Part shown: in pieces, positions 34,122 through 45,159 of the stretch
How positions within the stretch are numbered: the stretch's first letter is position 1
Layout of the letters: each line of letters opens with the position of its first letter
Origin: Symbiodinium kawagutii
Lineage: Eukaryota > Sar > Dinophyceae > Suessiales > Symbiodiniaceae
Assembly: GCA_009767595.1 (NCBI GenBank)
Contig: VSDK01018978.1
Coordinates: 70,929-134,928 of the forward strand
DNA length: 64,000 bases
Direction: 5' to 3'
The notes under the pieces: generated by a model
The model's input: only the letters and a program-made list of their open reading frames with translations
Told to the model about the DNA's origin: nothing
The model's database searches: none
Translations under genes and position numbers: made by a program

Positions 34122-35345
34122 CATGACAATCACGCAGCATCACGCAGCATCACCGGTGGCAGCTGGGAATGAAGCTCAGCTGATCAGCATCGCACCGGTA
34201 CCAGTAGCATAGCTGGTCCCAGCTACCCCCGCTTGGGCTTGGAATGGTTCATGGGCACCACCATTGGCAGCGAAACACACCTGGATGGTCGCAACTCTTG
34301 GTAACAGCTGATTGGATACCTGGTTTGTCGCACAAGAATCCGTGCCAGCTTAGCCTGATGAATCCCCGTGGCAAACCAAGCCACGACCCTGGTGTCTTCC
34401 ATAGCCATTCTGCTGCCACCGCTGCTTGAAGGCACCAGCCAGTGGGACGGCAAATCATGGTTGATGATTCTGTTGCTGATGGTTCAACATTCATAATCCA
34501 TATCAACCATAGTTGACCATAATTTGCCACAAGTGGAAACCATGAACACAGTATCAGTGATAATTGATTACTCACTATCCCTATTCATTTTTGAGCATCA
34601 TGAGCCGCCGTTAGCCGAACCACGACTGGCCGGCCATTCTACCAACTCAAAGCAGTACCATCGTCAGCCATCAGCCAGCATCAATCATTCAAATTAGCTA
34701 TCACAGGGCTTGGGTAAATATCCCATTGATATCCCAGTTTAGGAACATTGAACATCACCTTAGGGGATGGTCAATTGGGACATTTAATGACCCCTGTATC
34801 ATCAACATCCATCAACTACCGATCGACTCAGGTCATTGCCAACACTGCCGCGTGGCAGCAGCGGGATTCGTCGTACCAGATGTGTTTTTTGTTGCGGATA
34901 CCGAGGAGTTACGCCTATAGGATTAGCTAGGTACACTTTCTGTAGTAAAGTACTTTGAATTATCATTTGATTTTCGTTACTCTCTTTTTGGAAAAAAGGC
35001 ATGCAAAGTTGTACAGAATGGCTGAATTATACTTAGGTACAGTCATTATTGTTGTAATTGTAGTTATATTGTACATTATATGTATGCACAAGTCCTGTAG
35101 CCATGTGTACATGGATCTATTCATAAACAGTGGTACCCCCAGTCGTTGGCGGTTTCTCTCTCAACACTGGTCGCGACTTGGACTTGGGAGTAGCACCATT
35201 CATGGACCGCGACAACCGCATAGGGTTGTGGGTCACAAGCGACCATCCAATAAAGGAGGTGAACATCCTAACAAGTTCGGCATACGGAGGCGAGTTCGGT
35301 TATTTCTGGGATGTTCGTCAGGTGTACAGCGTATTGACCACATAG
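34122..35345. other. Spacer: degenerate CATCA/CCATTT tracts, no gene
   Basis: 34440-34760 is rich in AACCATGATT-like words similar to 2640-2990 and 50460-50640. Short stop-free stretches only. Confidence 0.4.
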
Positions 35346-35443
35346 CCATATATATTTACACATATATATATATATACAGATAGATAGATAGATAAATAGA
35401 TAGATAGATAAATAGATAGATAGATAGTTAGATAGATAGACAT

Positions 35444-35479
<36 letters not shown>

Positions 35480-35495
35480 TTAGATAGATAGACAT

Positions 35496-35559
<64 letters not shown>

Positions 35560-35595
35560 AATGTAGATAGATAAATAGATATATATATATATAAA
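35346..35595 (+). repeat. (GATA)n array with higher-order repeat
   Basis: About 50 GATA units are interrupted by AATA and by a recurring block TTAGATAGATAGACATATA (twice, about 62 bases apart), giving a two-level repeat. Confidence 0.9.
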
Positions 35596-37012
35596 TATAC
35601 CAATGTGCATACATACATTTACATTAGATCAATATAGTTTTTTCCCCTGGAACACTAGAGAAATACGTATGCCAAAATGGTCTACCAACGTGTCTGCCAG
35701 CCCACTGGAAGACCAACTGAAAGGAAACTCAGTCATGGAAGGACCGCCACATGGCTAGACAGCTGTGATAGCAGTTGCAAATATAAAATGCCACGACCGT
35801 TTAGTTTGGAGTCCACACTTTTTCAGGGCACCGACTCAAACAACTCAGGCAGTTTCTTGCGGCTGTGATCGGCTAGAAAAGGACAAGAATACTGCAGATG
35901 CCTGTGCAGCCCCCTGCTATCCACCATTCTGTATCATTCTAAACCATAGTCAAACATATTGACCATAATCATGAATTATCAACTAGTATCAGCCATGAGC
36001 ACCCATTAGTTGCCATGAGTAACCAATATCATCCAAGATCATGATTTGCCATATGATTTGCCATGATTTGGCTAGGCGCATCGTTATCTGGGGTGATGAA
36101 ATTTACCTAGGGCAAAGGGTCACTCAGCATGTGCGATGCAGCTTCAGATCTACATTGGAATCGACGTCCAGACTTCTATCGAGTATCCGCAGGAGCCATG
36201 GCTCACGAGTGGTGATCAAACAGGGGAGCACATGGGTAGAATCCGTTGGGCCTGAGTACAAAGCCAGTATCATATGGTAGTGCTGAATCATGTACTCAGT
36301 AATGGCGATTTATCATTGCGATGTCCAGACTGCACTCTTCGAACCCATGCCACCTTTGAGCTACAAAGTGTAAGCACCCTCAAATCACAATTGACTTCAT
36401 TTGATGTCCTCATGTTTCCTGATTGCCGGTTTCAACGCCATGTGCCAAGTTTGAATTGTTGAAGCTGTGAGTTGTGCTGTTTCAGGGCTGGATTGGCCAC
36501 TGCCCATTGCCTTGCTACAATGACATCTTGGGGGTTGGGGAACTTGAAGACCCCGAAGCTGGATGTTCTAGGGCGATGAAACTTTTGGATGATTCGGGGA
36601 TGCCGAATTTTGAGAAAGCACTTTTCTCGACACGGATCTGCGAGGTCAATCTCGAACGAATAGCACTGAGCTCATGCCAGCTGCAGTCGCCAGGCGAGTA
36701 AAGTCGGGTTCCAGATTGGGCACTACATCTTTACCTTTCTCTTCATGCTTGAGTTGGGGATCCGTCTGGCTGCTCAAGGCCAGGGCCCAGGGGGGCTCGG
36801 ATGTTGAGTTCCACCGTTGATCCTGGAGAGTCATCACAAGTCGTAATGCGTGCTACTGTGTAGTCATGGATGATCATGCTAGACGATGGATAAGAAGAAT
36901 GGTGAGCGACGAATGTATGGCTTAACTATGATTCATCATAGATAATGAATAATCAGCCACTCTTGAATGGTTGTAATTCTAAGCACGAACATTCGTTAGC
37001 ACCCTTTTCATT
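35596..37012. other. Spacer, no gene seen
   Basis: 35945-36070 has repeated CCATGATTTGCCAT-type words. Several 60-80 codon stop-free stretches on the plus strand (36041-36280, 36274-36462, 36474-36701) have no recognisable domain and are not called. Confidence 0.4.
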
Positions 37013-37066
37013 CCAATGAAACATCAACCCCAACATCAGCCCCAACATCAACCCCAACATCAGCCA
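37013..37066 (+). repeat. 12-bp minisatellite CAACATCARCCC
   Basis: Four units of 12 bases, alternating CAACATCAACCC and CAACATCAGCCC. Confidence 0.85.
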
Positions 37067-37285
37067 TTTTTTGTGCAATCAAACATGTCACACGGGAGTG
37101 CCCATCACCCTTGGATAGAGTGCCCTGCGCCCGGTCCCAACTCCAAGCCACAAATGGAGGCCCATAGTTTTGGGGTGCACAATAGTCCATACTTCATGGA
37201 GCAACGGCCGCCAATGGCTCATGGCATCCCATAGCTAACAACAAATTTGTCGCTTTGAACTTCATTTTGGGGTCCACAATCATGA

Positions 37286-37397
37286 GGCTATGGGTCAATA
37301 TTAACCAACCAGTAATGGGTGATAATGACCAACAATAACAAGGGAAACAATGGTTAATGATAGGGGAACCAGGGGTACATGGTTTTGACCCACAGCC
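37286..37397 (+). mobile_element. MITE-like family A copy, TSD ATGA
   Basis: The ends are GGCTATGGGTCAA and TTGACCCACAGCC, with perfect ATGA flanks at 37282-37285 and 37398-37401. With the copy at 50753 it is the best reference copy: the two match almost base for base over 112 bases. Confidence 0.9.
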
Positions 37398-37401
37398 ATG
37401 A

Positions 37402-38604
37402 TACGAATTGTGAAAAAAACGAGCGAATGTGCATGGGGTTTCACGATGCTTACTCAGGTTGCACAGAACCACGTGCCATTTGATAGTTTTGACCATCAGC
37501 CACTGGCGCCCGGAATGCCCACAGTTCCCCCCACACAACGGACCGTTGCCACGACAGGCTTGAGCTTCTTTTGTTCCGAAGACGCTGAGCAGAAGTAGCT
37601 TCCGACCCAGCTGAGTGGATGTTGTGTGGTCCTGAAAAGCCATGGATCTCTCTCATTAGCTGGGCTATTCTGGGCTGCCGGTGATGCATGCGTAGTTGAA
37701 ATGTGGCACCAAGGTTTTCCATAAGGTCAGGAACTGACTCCCCATGTGCCGTGCTGTTTTTTGGAGCTGCTAATTTGCTTGAAAGACACTTTGCATCAAC
37801 GGAAGGAGCTTGATTTGGCCTTGTGCTGCTGTCTTTCACTGCTTGTGTTGCATGAGCAAATACTCTCTTCGGGGGGTAGGAATTCAGCAGTGTGCTTTCA
37901 CGAAAAGAAGCAGTTCATCATGGTCAATTGGCATGAGGCCCATTTATCGTTGATAATTACATTTTTTAAGTTTGTTTCCGTACCTGTTGACAAAAAAGCC
38001 TTGCGATTGGTGTATATGCATGTAACTATGCATACTTACATTAGAGTTTACATACATCTATACACATTTTTGGAGGTCAAAGAACTTCTCGGCCTACGTC
38101 ATTTCCCTGCCAGATTGCACATGCATTTGACGGTTCGGAGGGCTCGACACAGTGACCGCCCGGATTGATCAGTTCTAGATATGTATAGACTTTCATGGAA
38201 TTGGGACATGAATGGCTCAGCTGTGTTGTTGGATCATTTGAAGACTTGTTCAGCGTGTGGCGAGGATTGGATGTGGGCGCTTCTTGACACTTTCATTGTC
38301 ATTAGTTCCTTGTGGGATATCATCATGGAAACTTGATCGCACAGAGAGGGCTGCGACGGGCACGCGACGCTTCTGATTTTCAGAGGTCTATCCGGTCTAT
38401 CCGTCCATGGAGTCTCTTGCGCACAGGGGTTGCAGCCATAGCATACCCAATAAAGGTCAACAAGGGCTATCACCAATACCGTTGACATAGGGCTGTCCAA
38501 TGTAATTGCCATTTGCCATCCCCCAAATGAAAGGGTTTTAGGCAGCGAAATCATAGGTGAAAGGGAACATATACATATACATATACAGTACATAGATATA
38601 GTGT
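37402..38604. other. Spacer, no firm gene
   Basis: Opposed stop-free stretches (minus 37194-37643 and 37450-37839, plus 37746-38168) are 130-150 codons long but have no domain and overlap. Nothing is called. Confidence 0.35.
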
Positions 38605-39065
38605 ATCTGTGTGTATATATATATATATATATGCACATCTACGTGCATGTGCCTATGCATGTATACCTGTATCTGTCTGTACACATGAGCATTGGCACAT
38701 TGAATCATGTATATATCTGTATACAGCGACAGCTGTATGTACATAGAGCAGGATTATATATTCATCTGAAATATAAAACTATAAATAAAAAAATACATAA
38801 ATATATATATATATAGATATATACACACATAAATATGAATATATCAATATGTGTATACGTATAGGTGTAGAATCAAAGAGAATATGCATGTCTAAAACTA
38901 TATATACACGTATAATTTGCACACACAGAGGCCCAAGAACAGGTAGATAGATATGTAACACGTGCACAGGTACATGCTCGTGTGTGTATTTGTATTTTCA
39001 TTTGGATACGCACGTGTACAATAGATGCATAAATTAAACATATATATATATATATATATATGTAC
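38605..39065. repeat. A/T-rich region with several (TA)n runs
   Basis: Separate (TA)n runs lie at about 38618, 38802 and 39043, with TGTATACATG-like words between them. No gene. Confidence 0.75.
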
Positions 39066-39147
39066 TGTATACATGCACATACTCATGCTTGAACATGAGC
39101 AGAACACGCCTGGGAAGAACATTGTGGATTGAAAACGAGCCGGTCGC

Positions 39148-39184
<37 letters not shown>

Positions 39185-39188
39185 GTCG

Positions 39189-39224
<36 letters not shown>

Positions 39225-39335
39225 GCATCAGCGTCATCATCATCATCATCATCATCATCATCAGCATCAGCGTTAGCACCAGCATCAGCATCATCATCAG
39301 CATCAGCAGCAGCAGCAGCAGCAGTATCAGCATCC
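39148..39335 (+). repeat. (CAT)n trinucleotide array
   Basis: About 60 triplets, mostly ATC, with AGC and GTC variants and a final AGC run. Stop-free Ile, Ser and Met translations come from the repeat. Confidence 0.92.
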
Positions 39336-40672
39336 CCATCCTTGTCCTCGTCAGCGTCATTGTCATATTTTCATGCTTTGCCAGCAAGACTGACTTTGCA
39401 ATACAGAACTCATGGTTCACAGTATCAACACAACTCTCGCTCATGCGCAGCCCAACATGGTACATTGCAAAACTCCTGGATGTGTCAACATAAACTTACA
39501 CATTTGCAGCACACAAGATGACTTTCACGTCTGAATGGTTTCCCAGAGCCATGTATAGCTGGTATATCCCTTGTACTCTTGGTTGTTGTCCCCTTATCAT
39601 TAACCATTCACCACCTATTATAACCATTAGATAAGCCATTGGTGCTGGTGCAGCGGCGCTGCCATATGGCTTTGAGTTGGGCCAGAGGCCCTGGGACTGT
39701 TCGGCACGGTCTCAGCGAGGATGCCATGTACTTCTGGCCCTCCACGAGCTCTGGATCTTCGAACTTCAATGAGATGTCCAGCTTCAAGGCGCGCGAAAAA
39801 CCACGGTGGCGGTTGGTGATCGCCAAAGACGCTGGCGATTTGAGGCTGTAGACTAACCTGTTTTAAAAGGGTTCACTTTTTTAATGTTTTTAGACTAATC
39901 CTAGTAAAACATGAATGTCGTTTGAGCACTGTTTTAATAGGATTCAAATTGTTGCTGATCCTCTCCTTTGCACGCTCAGGCAGACGTGCAAAAGGTAGAT
40001 GTAAGCGGATGAAAGCAACAAACTCATACAACTCATACTCATACTGGATTTTTTCCCTCAAGCGGAACCAGCATGACAACCAGCCAGTGTCTCAAGGGAA
40101 GCATCCGTTAAAGTCCACTTGGCCATGATTGACATCATCGACATGGCAATCATATTGACATCACCACCATGGCCATCATCCATCATCATGAGCATCAGTA
40201 GTACCACCATGTTCATGACTGGTTGGTGGTTTGATTCACAATTTTTGTTTTCCCAAACGTACTTGCATATTTTTCATGACGGGGGTGAAACCAACAACCA
40301 GCTGATTATCATTATTAGCCAGTATTAACCACTAATAATCCACTATTCCCCACTCCTTAACCGTGGGCGGTTCAACCACCAGTTCATAGTAGCACCATGT
40401 TCATCACGCTGAACTTCGTATCATGGTCCCCCAGCAACCTGGTTGGGTCACCGAAAAACCACGTCCATCCGCTAGGCCTTCCGAGTGATTCGCATCACTC
40501 GTATTGTGAAGGCTGTGCGTTTGATGCGCATCTTCCGTTTTGTGATGGCGCTCAGGAGGGGACCGTGCCACCCTGCCGCGCATGCTGAATACCACAAGCA
40601 GTGAAGTGTATGATTACAACACAATATACTGTGTCAAGACATATATACATACATGTAATATAATATACATAT
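39336..40672. other. Spacer with a family A-related fragment
   Basis: 39553-39635 reads as the reverse complement of the ATACCAGCTATA block of the long family A form, with CATTAACCATT inside. Otherwise only short stop-free stretches occur. The copia element starts just after this region in A/T-rich sequence. Confidence 0.45.
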
Positions 40673-40677
40673 GTAAT

Positions 40678-40790
40678 TGCAGATGTATATCGTCATAATG
40701 CACCACTTGTACAGCTCAATACGCGTGACCGTTTGGCTCAAGAACAAAAGGCGCTCCGTCGCGTCTGGGTTTGCGGATAATAATTTTGCA
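40678..40790 (+). repeat. 5' LTR of the copia element
   Basis: 113 bases, TG...CA ends. It holds 34 bases (40721-40754) absent from the 3' LTR. Those bases include CCG followed by TTTGGCTCAAG (40729-40742), matching the 3' end of the dinoflagellate spliced leader. Transcription should begin in the LTR, but no promoter motif was recognised. Confidence 0.9.
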
Positions 40791-40804
40791 TAGTAGCGGG
40801 TGCA

Positions 40805-41263
40805 GAAAGAGACAGGGACCTGCCTACCGAACCTGAGGACTCCCCTGACTGGGGGGATACAACGGAGCCTGTGGCTCCGGGGCCCATCGTTGGGGCCGAA
40901 GGAGAAGAAGCTCCCGAAGGAGGAGCAGAAGGCGGCGAAGCGGCCGGCTCAGGAGAAAGAGCCGAAGAGCCGAGGGTAGCAGCGCCCCGGTTCGTGATCG
41001 TCCCTAGAGTGGGACCGTATCCCACCGGACAGGTGGTGAAGCGGGTTACAGAACCCGAAACAGAAGAAGAAAGAAGAGCCAGGGAGGAGGCCATAGCTAG
41101 GCACAAAGCCAGAGCCAACAAGGAGCCTGAGAGGAGAAAAGGACAAGGAAAAGGAAAGAAAGGCAAGACCTTAGTTTGGGCAGCAGAAAACCCGAACAGA
41201 CGGGCTAGGACAGAAGAGGAGTCACCTCAGGCGCAAGTTGAAACAAGCTCTTGCCCGACGTGA
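40805..41263 (+). pseudogene. Copia acidic leader region
   Basis: The stop-free frame (ATG or alternative start unclear) reads an acidic stretch ending in DWGDTTEPVAPG and then a Gly/Glu-rich part. It is followed by a strongly charged segment with many Glu and Arg (TEPETEEERRAREEA). Such charged leaders precede Gag in dinoflagellate copia elements; their role is unknown. The frame stops at 41263 and the reading continues in another frame at 41238. Confidence 0.6.
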
Positions 41264-41892
41264 CCGAACAGGCTACCCACTTCCAGAGTACCTTGAAAGT
41301 TTGCTCCACTCCTTTGGGCCTGGAGGACCTTCTAGCGGATCAGGAATCCGCACAGCGGCCAGTGAGAGGCCGGTAACTCCAGAGAAGAGAACAAAGGAAA
41401 CCGAGGAAGAAGAGGCGATAGAAGTAGAAGAGGAAGGAGAAGAAGAAAGAGGACGTTCCAGAAGCAAGACTTACGACTCTCGAGGGCAGCAACTCGTACT
41501 CCGAAGTCGGTCGAGGAGTCCAGCAAGGACTGCTGAAAAGCTGGTCGTGGAACTGAGGCCGACGAACCCAAAGGAGAAGTCTCGGCTGTTCCAAATCGGC
41601 CAAAGAGTGTTGGTCGACCCCACCAATGGAGGAGATCAGCCAGGCCGTAGAGGAGGAAAAGGAGCTCCAACGAAAGCGTGAGACTGCTGGCCCAAAGCCG
41701 AAACCGGCTAAGAAAGAAGGGGCCGGAAAGGAAAAGGACTCAAAGGCCGAGACGCCGGCCGAAGGCTCCAGTGCAAGTGAAGAGTATAGCTACGAGTATA
41801 GCTACTCCGAAAAAGAGGAATCAGAAAAGGAAGCTGCAGAAGAAGAACCTGAAGAGAAGGACGACGGCACTGCCGTCGTAGACTACTTTTAG
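41238..41892 (+). pseudogene. Copia charged linker, two frames
   Basis: The frame at 41238-41681 continues with an Arg/Glu-rich segment and SRSRS-type runs, then the frame at 41626-41892 with Lys- and Glu-rich sequence and a repeated YEYSYS motif. The two frames overlap and are probably one ancestral region split by a frameshift. No fold is recognised. It lies directly before Gag. Confidence 0.55.
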
Positions 41893-41908
41893 CAATGGCC
41901 GACGAACA

Positions 41909-42913
41909 GTGAGTGCAACAACTAGAAACGGGACTCGCAAAAGCATGGAGCAAGTGGCTACTGCTGTAACTGAGTTGGCTAAAAGTCTTGGTAAAAAGGA
42001 AGACCGAGGTAGACGGTTGTTGGTTGACACGAAAGGCCTAGGTAAACCCGAAACCTTTAACAACGATGAAGCCAGTTTTCGTAGGTGGTCTAGGACTATC
42101 ACTAACCTTACGGTTGGGGTTTTCGGCAAAGAGTTCCAGGACGTTTTGGACTTTTGTCTGGACCAAGAGGACCCGATAGACCTCCCCACAGTAGAAGTAG
42201 GTTTTGGTTTTGATGAGGATGTGAACGAGAACGGCATTGTAGGCTTAGCCGACAAGTGTGACCAGTTGTACCGAGTGCTCAGCTCGTTGACCACAGGTGA
42301 GTCAGAAGACCTGGTGGTCGGGTGCTCCAACCTCTCCGCCTCTTTTTTCGAGGCGTGGCGGCGTTTGAATCGCCGTTGGGACCCGGTGACAGCGGGTCGG
42401 AAACGCAACATCCTAAGGGCCATTCTCAACCCCGAGCGTACTAAGACATGGGAAGGTGTTAGACCAGCAATTGAACAATTAGATGACTTGATTAGAAGGT
42501 ACGAAGGGCGAAAGAACGAAAGCGGGCAGAGAGAAACACTGAGTGACGACATCAAGTGCACGGCAGTGGAACTTTTGGTTCCAAATGATTTTGAGAAGCG
42601 CTTGATTTTGAACAAAAGTAGGCTGACGTCATACTCATTAATTAAACAAGAGATTGAAGTCCTCATGGAAACCATGCTATTTTCAAAAGGCAAGATCCAC
42701 AGGCCGGGATCGGCCGCTGCATCCTCGGGGCAAGGACCAGCGCCAAGCAAAGGCTCAAGCAAAGGCTCAAACAAAGACATCGTCTGCTTTAACTGCCAGA
42801 AGCCTGGACACAAGGCTTCTGAGTGCTGGAGTAAGAAAAAGGAGAACCCTAAAGGCTCAAGTAAAGGAAAAGGCTCAAGCTACGGCTCCGGAAAAACGGG
42901 GCAGAAAGGCTGA
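41909..42913 (+). CDS. Copia Gag-like protein with CCHC zinc knuckle
   Basis: 334 codons are open without interruption. The first ATG in frame is at 41945 (MEQVATAV), with the open stretch starting earlier at a GTG. The N-terminal two thirds are helical and charged, as expected for a capsid. The zinc knuckle C-x2-C-x4-H-x4-C lies at 42785-42826 (CFNCQKPGHKASEC), which in copia Gag binds the element RNA for packaging. The tail after it is Lys/Ser/Gly-rich. It is followed in a different frame by the protease. This is one of the few intact parts of the element. Confidence 0.85.
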   Translation: MSATTRNGTRKSMEQVATAVTELAKSLGKKEDRGRRLLVDTKGLGKPETFNNDEASFRRWSRTITNLTVGVFGKEFQDVLDFCLDQEDPIDLPTVEVGFGFDEDVNENGIVGLADKCDQLYRVLSSLTTGESEDLVVGCSNLSASFFEAWRRLNRRWDPVTAGRKRNILRAILNPERTKTWEGVRPAIEQLDDLIRRYEGRKNESGQRETLSDDIKCTAVELLVPNDFEKRLILNKSRLTSYSLIKQEIEVLMETMLFSKGKIHRPGSAAASSGQGPAPSKGSSKGSNKDIVCFNCQKPGHKASECWSKKKENPKGSSKGKGSSYGSGKTGQKG

Positions 42914-42963
42914 AACCCTATAAGAAAGGGAACGGGAAAGGAAAACAGAAACATGCGTCCGCA

Positions 42964-43548
42964 ATGGACGACACAGGTGAAGAAGAATACGACTACGAGA
43001 ATCAGGAAGAACCTGAGAACGAAGACCTGGGAATCTTCGAGTGCAACGGCATTGACATGGACTCGAAAGAGGTAAGCGCAGTCGAATGGGCTAAGTTCAA
43101 CCTCGACACTGGCGCAGCCCAGACTGCAATCCCAAACACTTGGGACGCCGTCGACTTCAAGCCCGGAAGCGGTGTGACCTTCAAAACCGCATCGCGTGAA
43201 CTGGTGCCCAGTGAAGGTACCGGCGTGTACTTTGGTGCCGATGAGAACGGCACTCGTTGCAAAGCGTCAGGACCGATTGCCGCAGTGCACAAACCATTGG
43301 TATCAGCGTACCAGTGCTTGAAGAAGGGCCGATTAGCTGTACTTGACCAAGACGGCGGCTACGTTTTGCCCTTCGACTCAGCAGTGGGCAAAGACATCCA
43401 ACGGGTTTTGAAGAAAGCATCCAGGAAGGAGAAATCCAAGTGGCTGAACATCCATCAAGAGAAGGGTGTGCGCAATTTCTACCTGAGGGGCGACGCTCCC
43501 AAAGGTGGACATGACAAGGGTTTTGGCCGGCATCCGGCCGAGGTGTAA
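42964..43548 (+). pseudogene. Copia aspartic protease region
   Basis: The stop-free frame of 195 codons is acidic at its N-terminus. The catalytic motif Asp-Thr-Gly-Ala lies at 43105-43116 within FNLDTGAAQTAIP, followed by about 130 residues consistent with a retropepsin fold. A retroviral-type protease works as a dimer with one such Asp from each subunit, and would cut Gag and Pol. It continues into the integrase only after a frame change near 43505-43548. Confidence 0.8.
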
Positions 43549-44128
43549 GACCGGCCAACACAGAGTTGGAGGCAGCGGCAGGCGCAGAAGCCGCACAAGA
43601 GAAGCCCAGGGAGCTGAGGGCGAAGAAATGGAAGTGGAAGAAATGGCTCAACCGGTGCAGGTGAGAGCACCGACAGATCCTACACCAGCAGAGGTGGAGG
43701 AACACGAGAGTACTGGGCACGTCCAGTACAGGACTTGGTGTCACCACTGTGTGGCAGGAAGAGGTGTTGGACAACAGCGCCGGGCGCGGGGCGAAGAAGC
43801 CCGAGAGAAGGACGGGATTCCAACGATATCCTGTGACTACTGTTTCATGACAGCGAACGGTGAAGACGACGACAGATCGAAACCGATCCTGGTCGTAAAG
43901 GACAGTAAAACGTCGTGTGTTGCCGCTACGTTTGTTGACGGCAAGGGGGCCACGCCGTACGCAGTAAAGTACTTTAGCCAGTTTCTGAAGATGCTGGGCT
44001 ATGGTCGTGTAGTACTGCAGAGCGATGGGGAACCATCCATAGTGGCCTTGAAAGGCCAGGCTGCTACTGCAGAGGGAATTGAAGGTGTTCCAAGAGAATC
44101 TCCACCAGAAGATCATCAGGCTGATTGA
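43505..44128 (+). pseudogene. Copia integrase, HHCC and two Asp of DDE
   Basis: The zinc-binding part reads EHESTGHVQYRTWCHHC (about 43700-43755), an H-x4-H...C-x2-C arrangement as in integrase N-terminal domains. The catalytic core has Asp at 43835-43837 (ISCDYCFM) and Asp at 44024-44026 (LQSDGEPS), 63 residues apart. The expected Glu about 35 residues later falls in the frameshifted part (44110-44160) and cannot be identified. The enzyme would insert the element cDNA and make the 5-base target duplication seen at the ends. This copy is inactive. Confidence 0.82.
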
Positions 44129-44156
44129 ACAGACGTGCTGAGAAATCAAAGCGCGC

Positions 44157-44593
44157 GTGAGAGTGCTGCGTTCAGCAGTGGAGGAGAAGTTAGGACAACC
44201 CTTGGGTGACATGGATCCGGTCTTGGCGTGGATGCCACGACACGTGGGAGATCTACTGAATCGGTATCGCAAGGGAAGAGACGGAAGGACTCCTGAACAG
44301 AGGAGATCCGGAAAGCAGTGGCGAAAGCCAGCTGTGGGACGCTCCTGGTCATGACACCGGAAGGCGTGGAACGAGGGCAAGGCATACGGCACCTTGCGCA
44401 GGCCGACCAGTGGGTGGCCGAAGGCTGGACCCAGTTGAGGGGACTGCCGTGGCAGGCTATGGCTAGAAGGCCGCCTGAGAGAACAGGAGCTGAAGTGCTC
44501 ATCGGTGAGGGCAGGCTCGAAGTGCCTGACCGACCAGTTAGAGTTGCTCTAGCTCTAGCACCGCCAGAACATCCGAAAAGCGGATGTGAATAA
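44157..44593 (+). pseudogene. Copia integrase C-terminal part, split frames
   Basis: The frame at 44157-44354 reads VLAWMPRHVGDLLNRY followed by KGRDGRTPEQRRSGKQW, a block typical of the end of copia integrase cores. The frame at 44318-44593 continues with TLLVMTPEGVERGQGIR and PWQAMARRPPERTG. The two overlap, so a frameshift lies near 44320-44354. This part links integrase to the following unusual insert. Confidence 0.7.
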
Positions 44594-44629
44594 GTATGGG
44601 TACACGGCCGTTGTCCGGGTTTTACCTGT

Positions 44630-45004
44630 GTGTTGATGGACGAACGAACAATTGTCCCACACACAGAAGCATGCAGAACTCGCATGATGGAGCGCATGCA
44701 GGCTGACGAGCAAGGAAGAGCTCGACTGGAAGACCATGACCGAAAGAAACAAAAGAAGAGACAGCAGGAAGCTGCTGAGGGCGAAGGCCAGAACGAAGGC
44801 CAAGTGCAAGCTCCAGCTGTGGAGCAGGACGTTGGAGCCCGCGAGGCTGCGGGTGAACCTCAAGAAGAGGAGCTGGGTGTGGAACGACCGATCATACCCG
44901 AAGATCCGTCAGAGCGGAAAGAGAGCCGCCGCAGAACCGTACTAAAGCCAAGGCGAAGCCTCTGCCTGCTCAAGGCAGCAAGAGGCCTGGCATCCTGCAG
45001 ATAG
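44630..45004 (+). pseudogene. Copia linker, Glu/Gln/Arg-rich
   Basis: 125 codons begin with a cysteine-containing segment (TEACRTRMMERMQADEQGRAR) and continue as a highly charged, probably coiled segment. A similar linker occurs between integrase and RT in dinoflagellate copia elements. No enzymatic motif is visible. The frame is lost at 45004. Confidence 0.55.
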
Positions 45005-45159
45005 CAGGTGGGCCGCCTTTGTCAAAGGTAAAGGCGACCCCGCCACAAGGTGAGAAAAGGCCAGCCGAGGAACCGGCTGAAGTGTTGAGGGAATCAACAG
45101 ACGCCAGAGTGGAAGGCCTGAGTCCCGCAGTGGGGGCCACAGAAAGTCACCAGAGCAGG

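Noticed and set aside
39034..39521. Poly-Ile, poly-Ser and poly-Met stretches
   Set aside because: Translations of the (CAT)n array.
41821..44392. Long minus-strand open frames (330 and 403 codons) opposite copia Gag, protease and integrase
   Set aside because: Antisense shadows of the plus-strand copia coding region, which has clear motifs.
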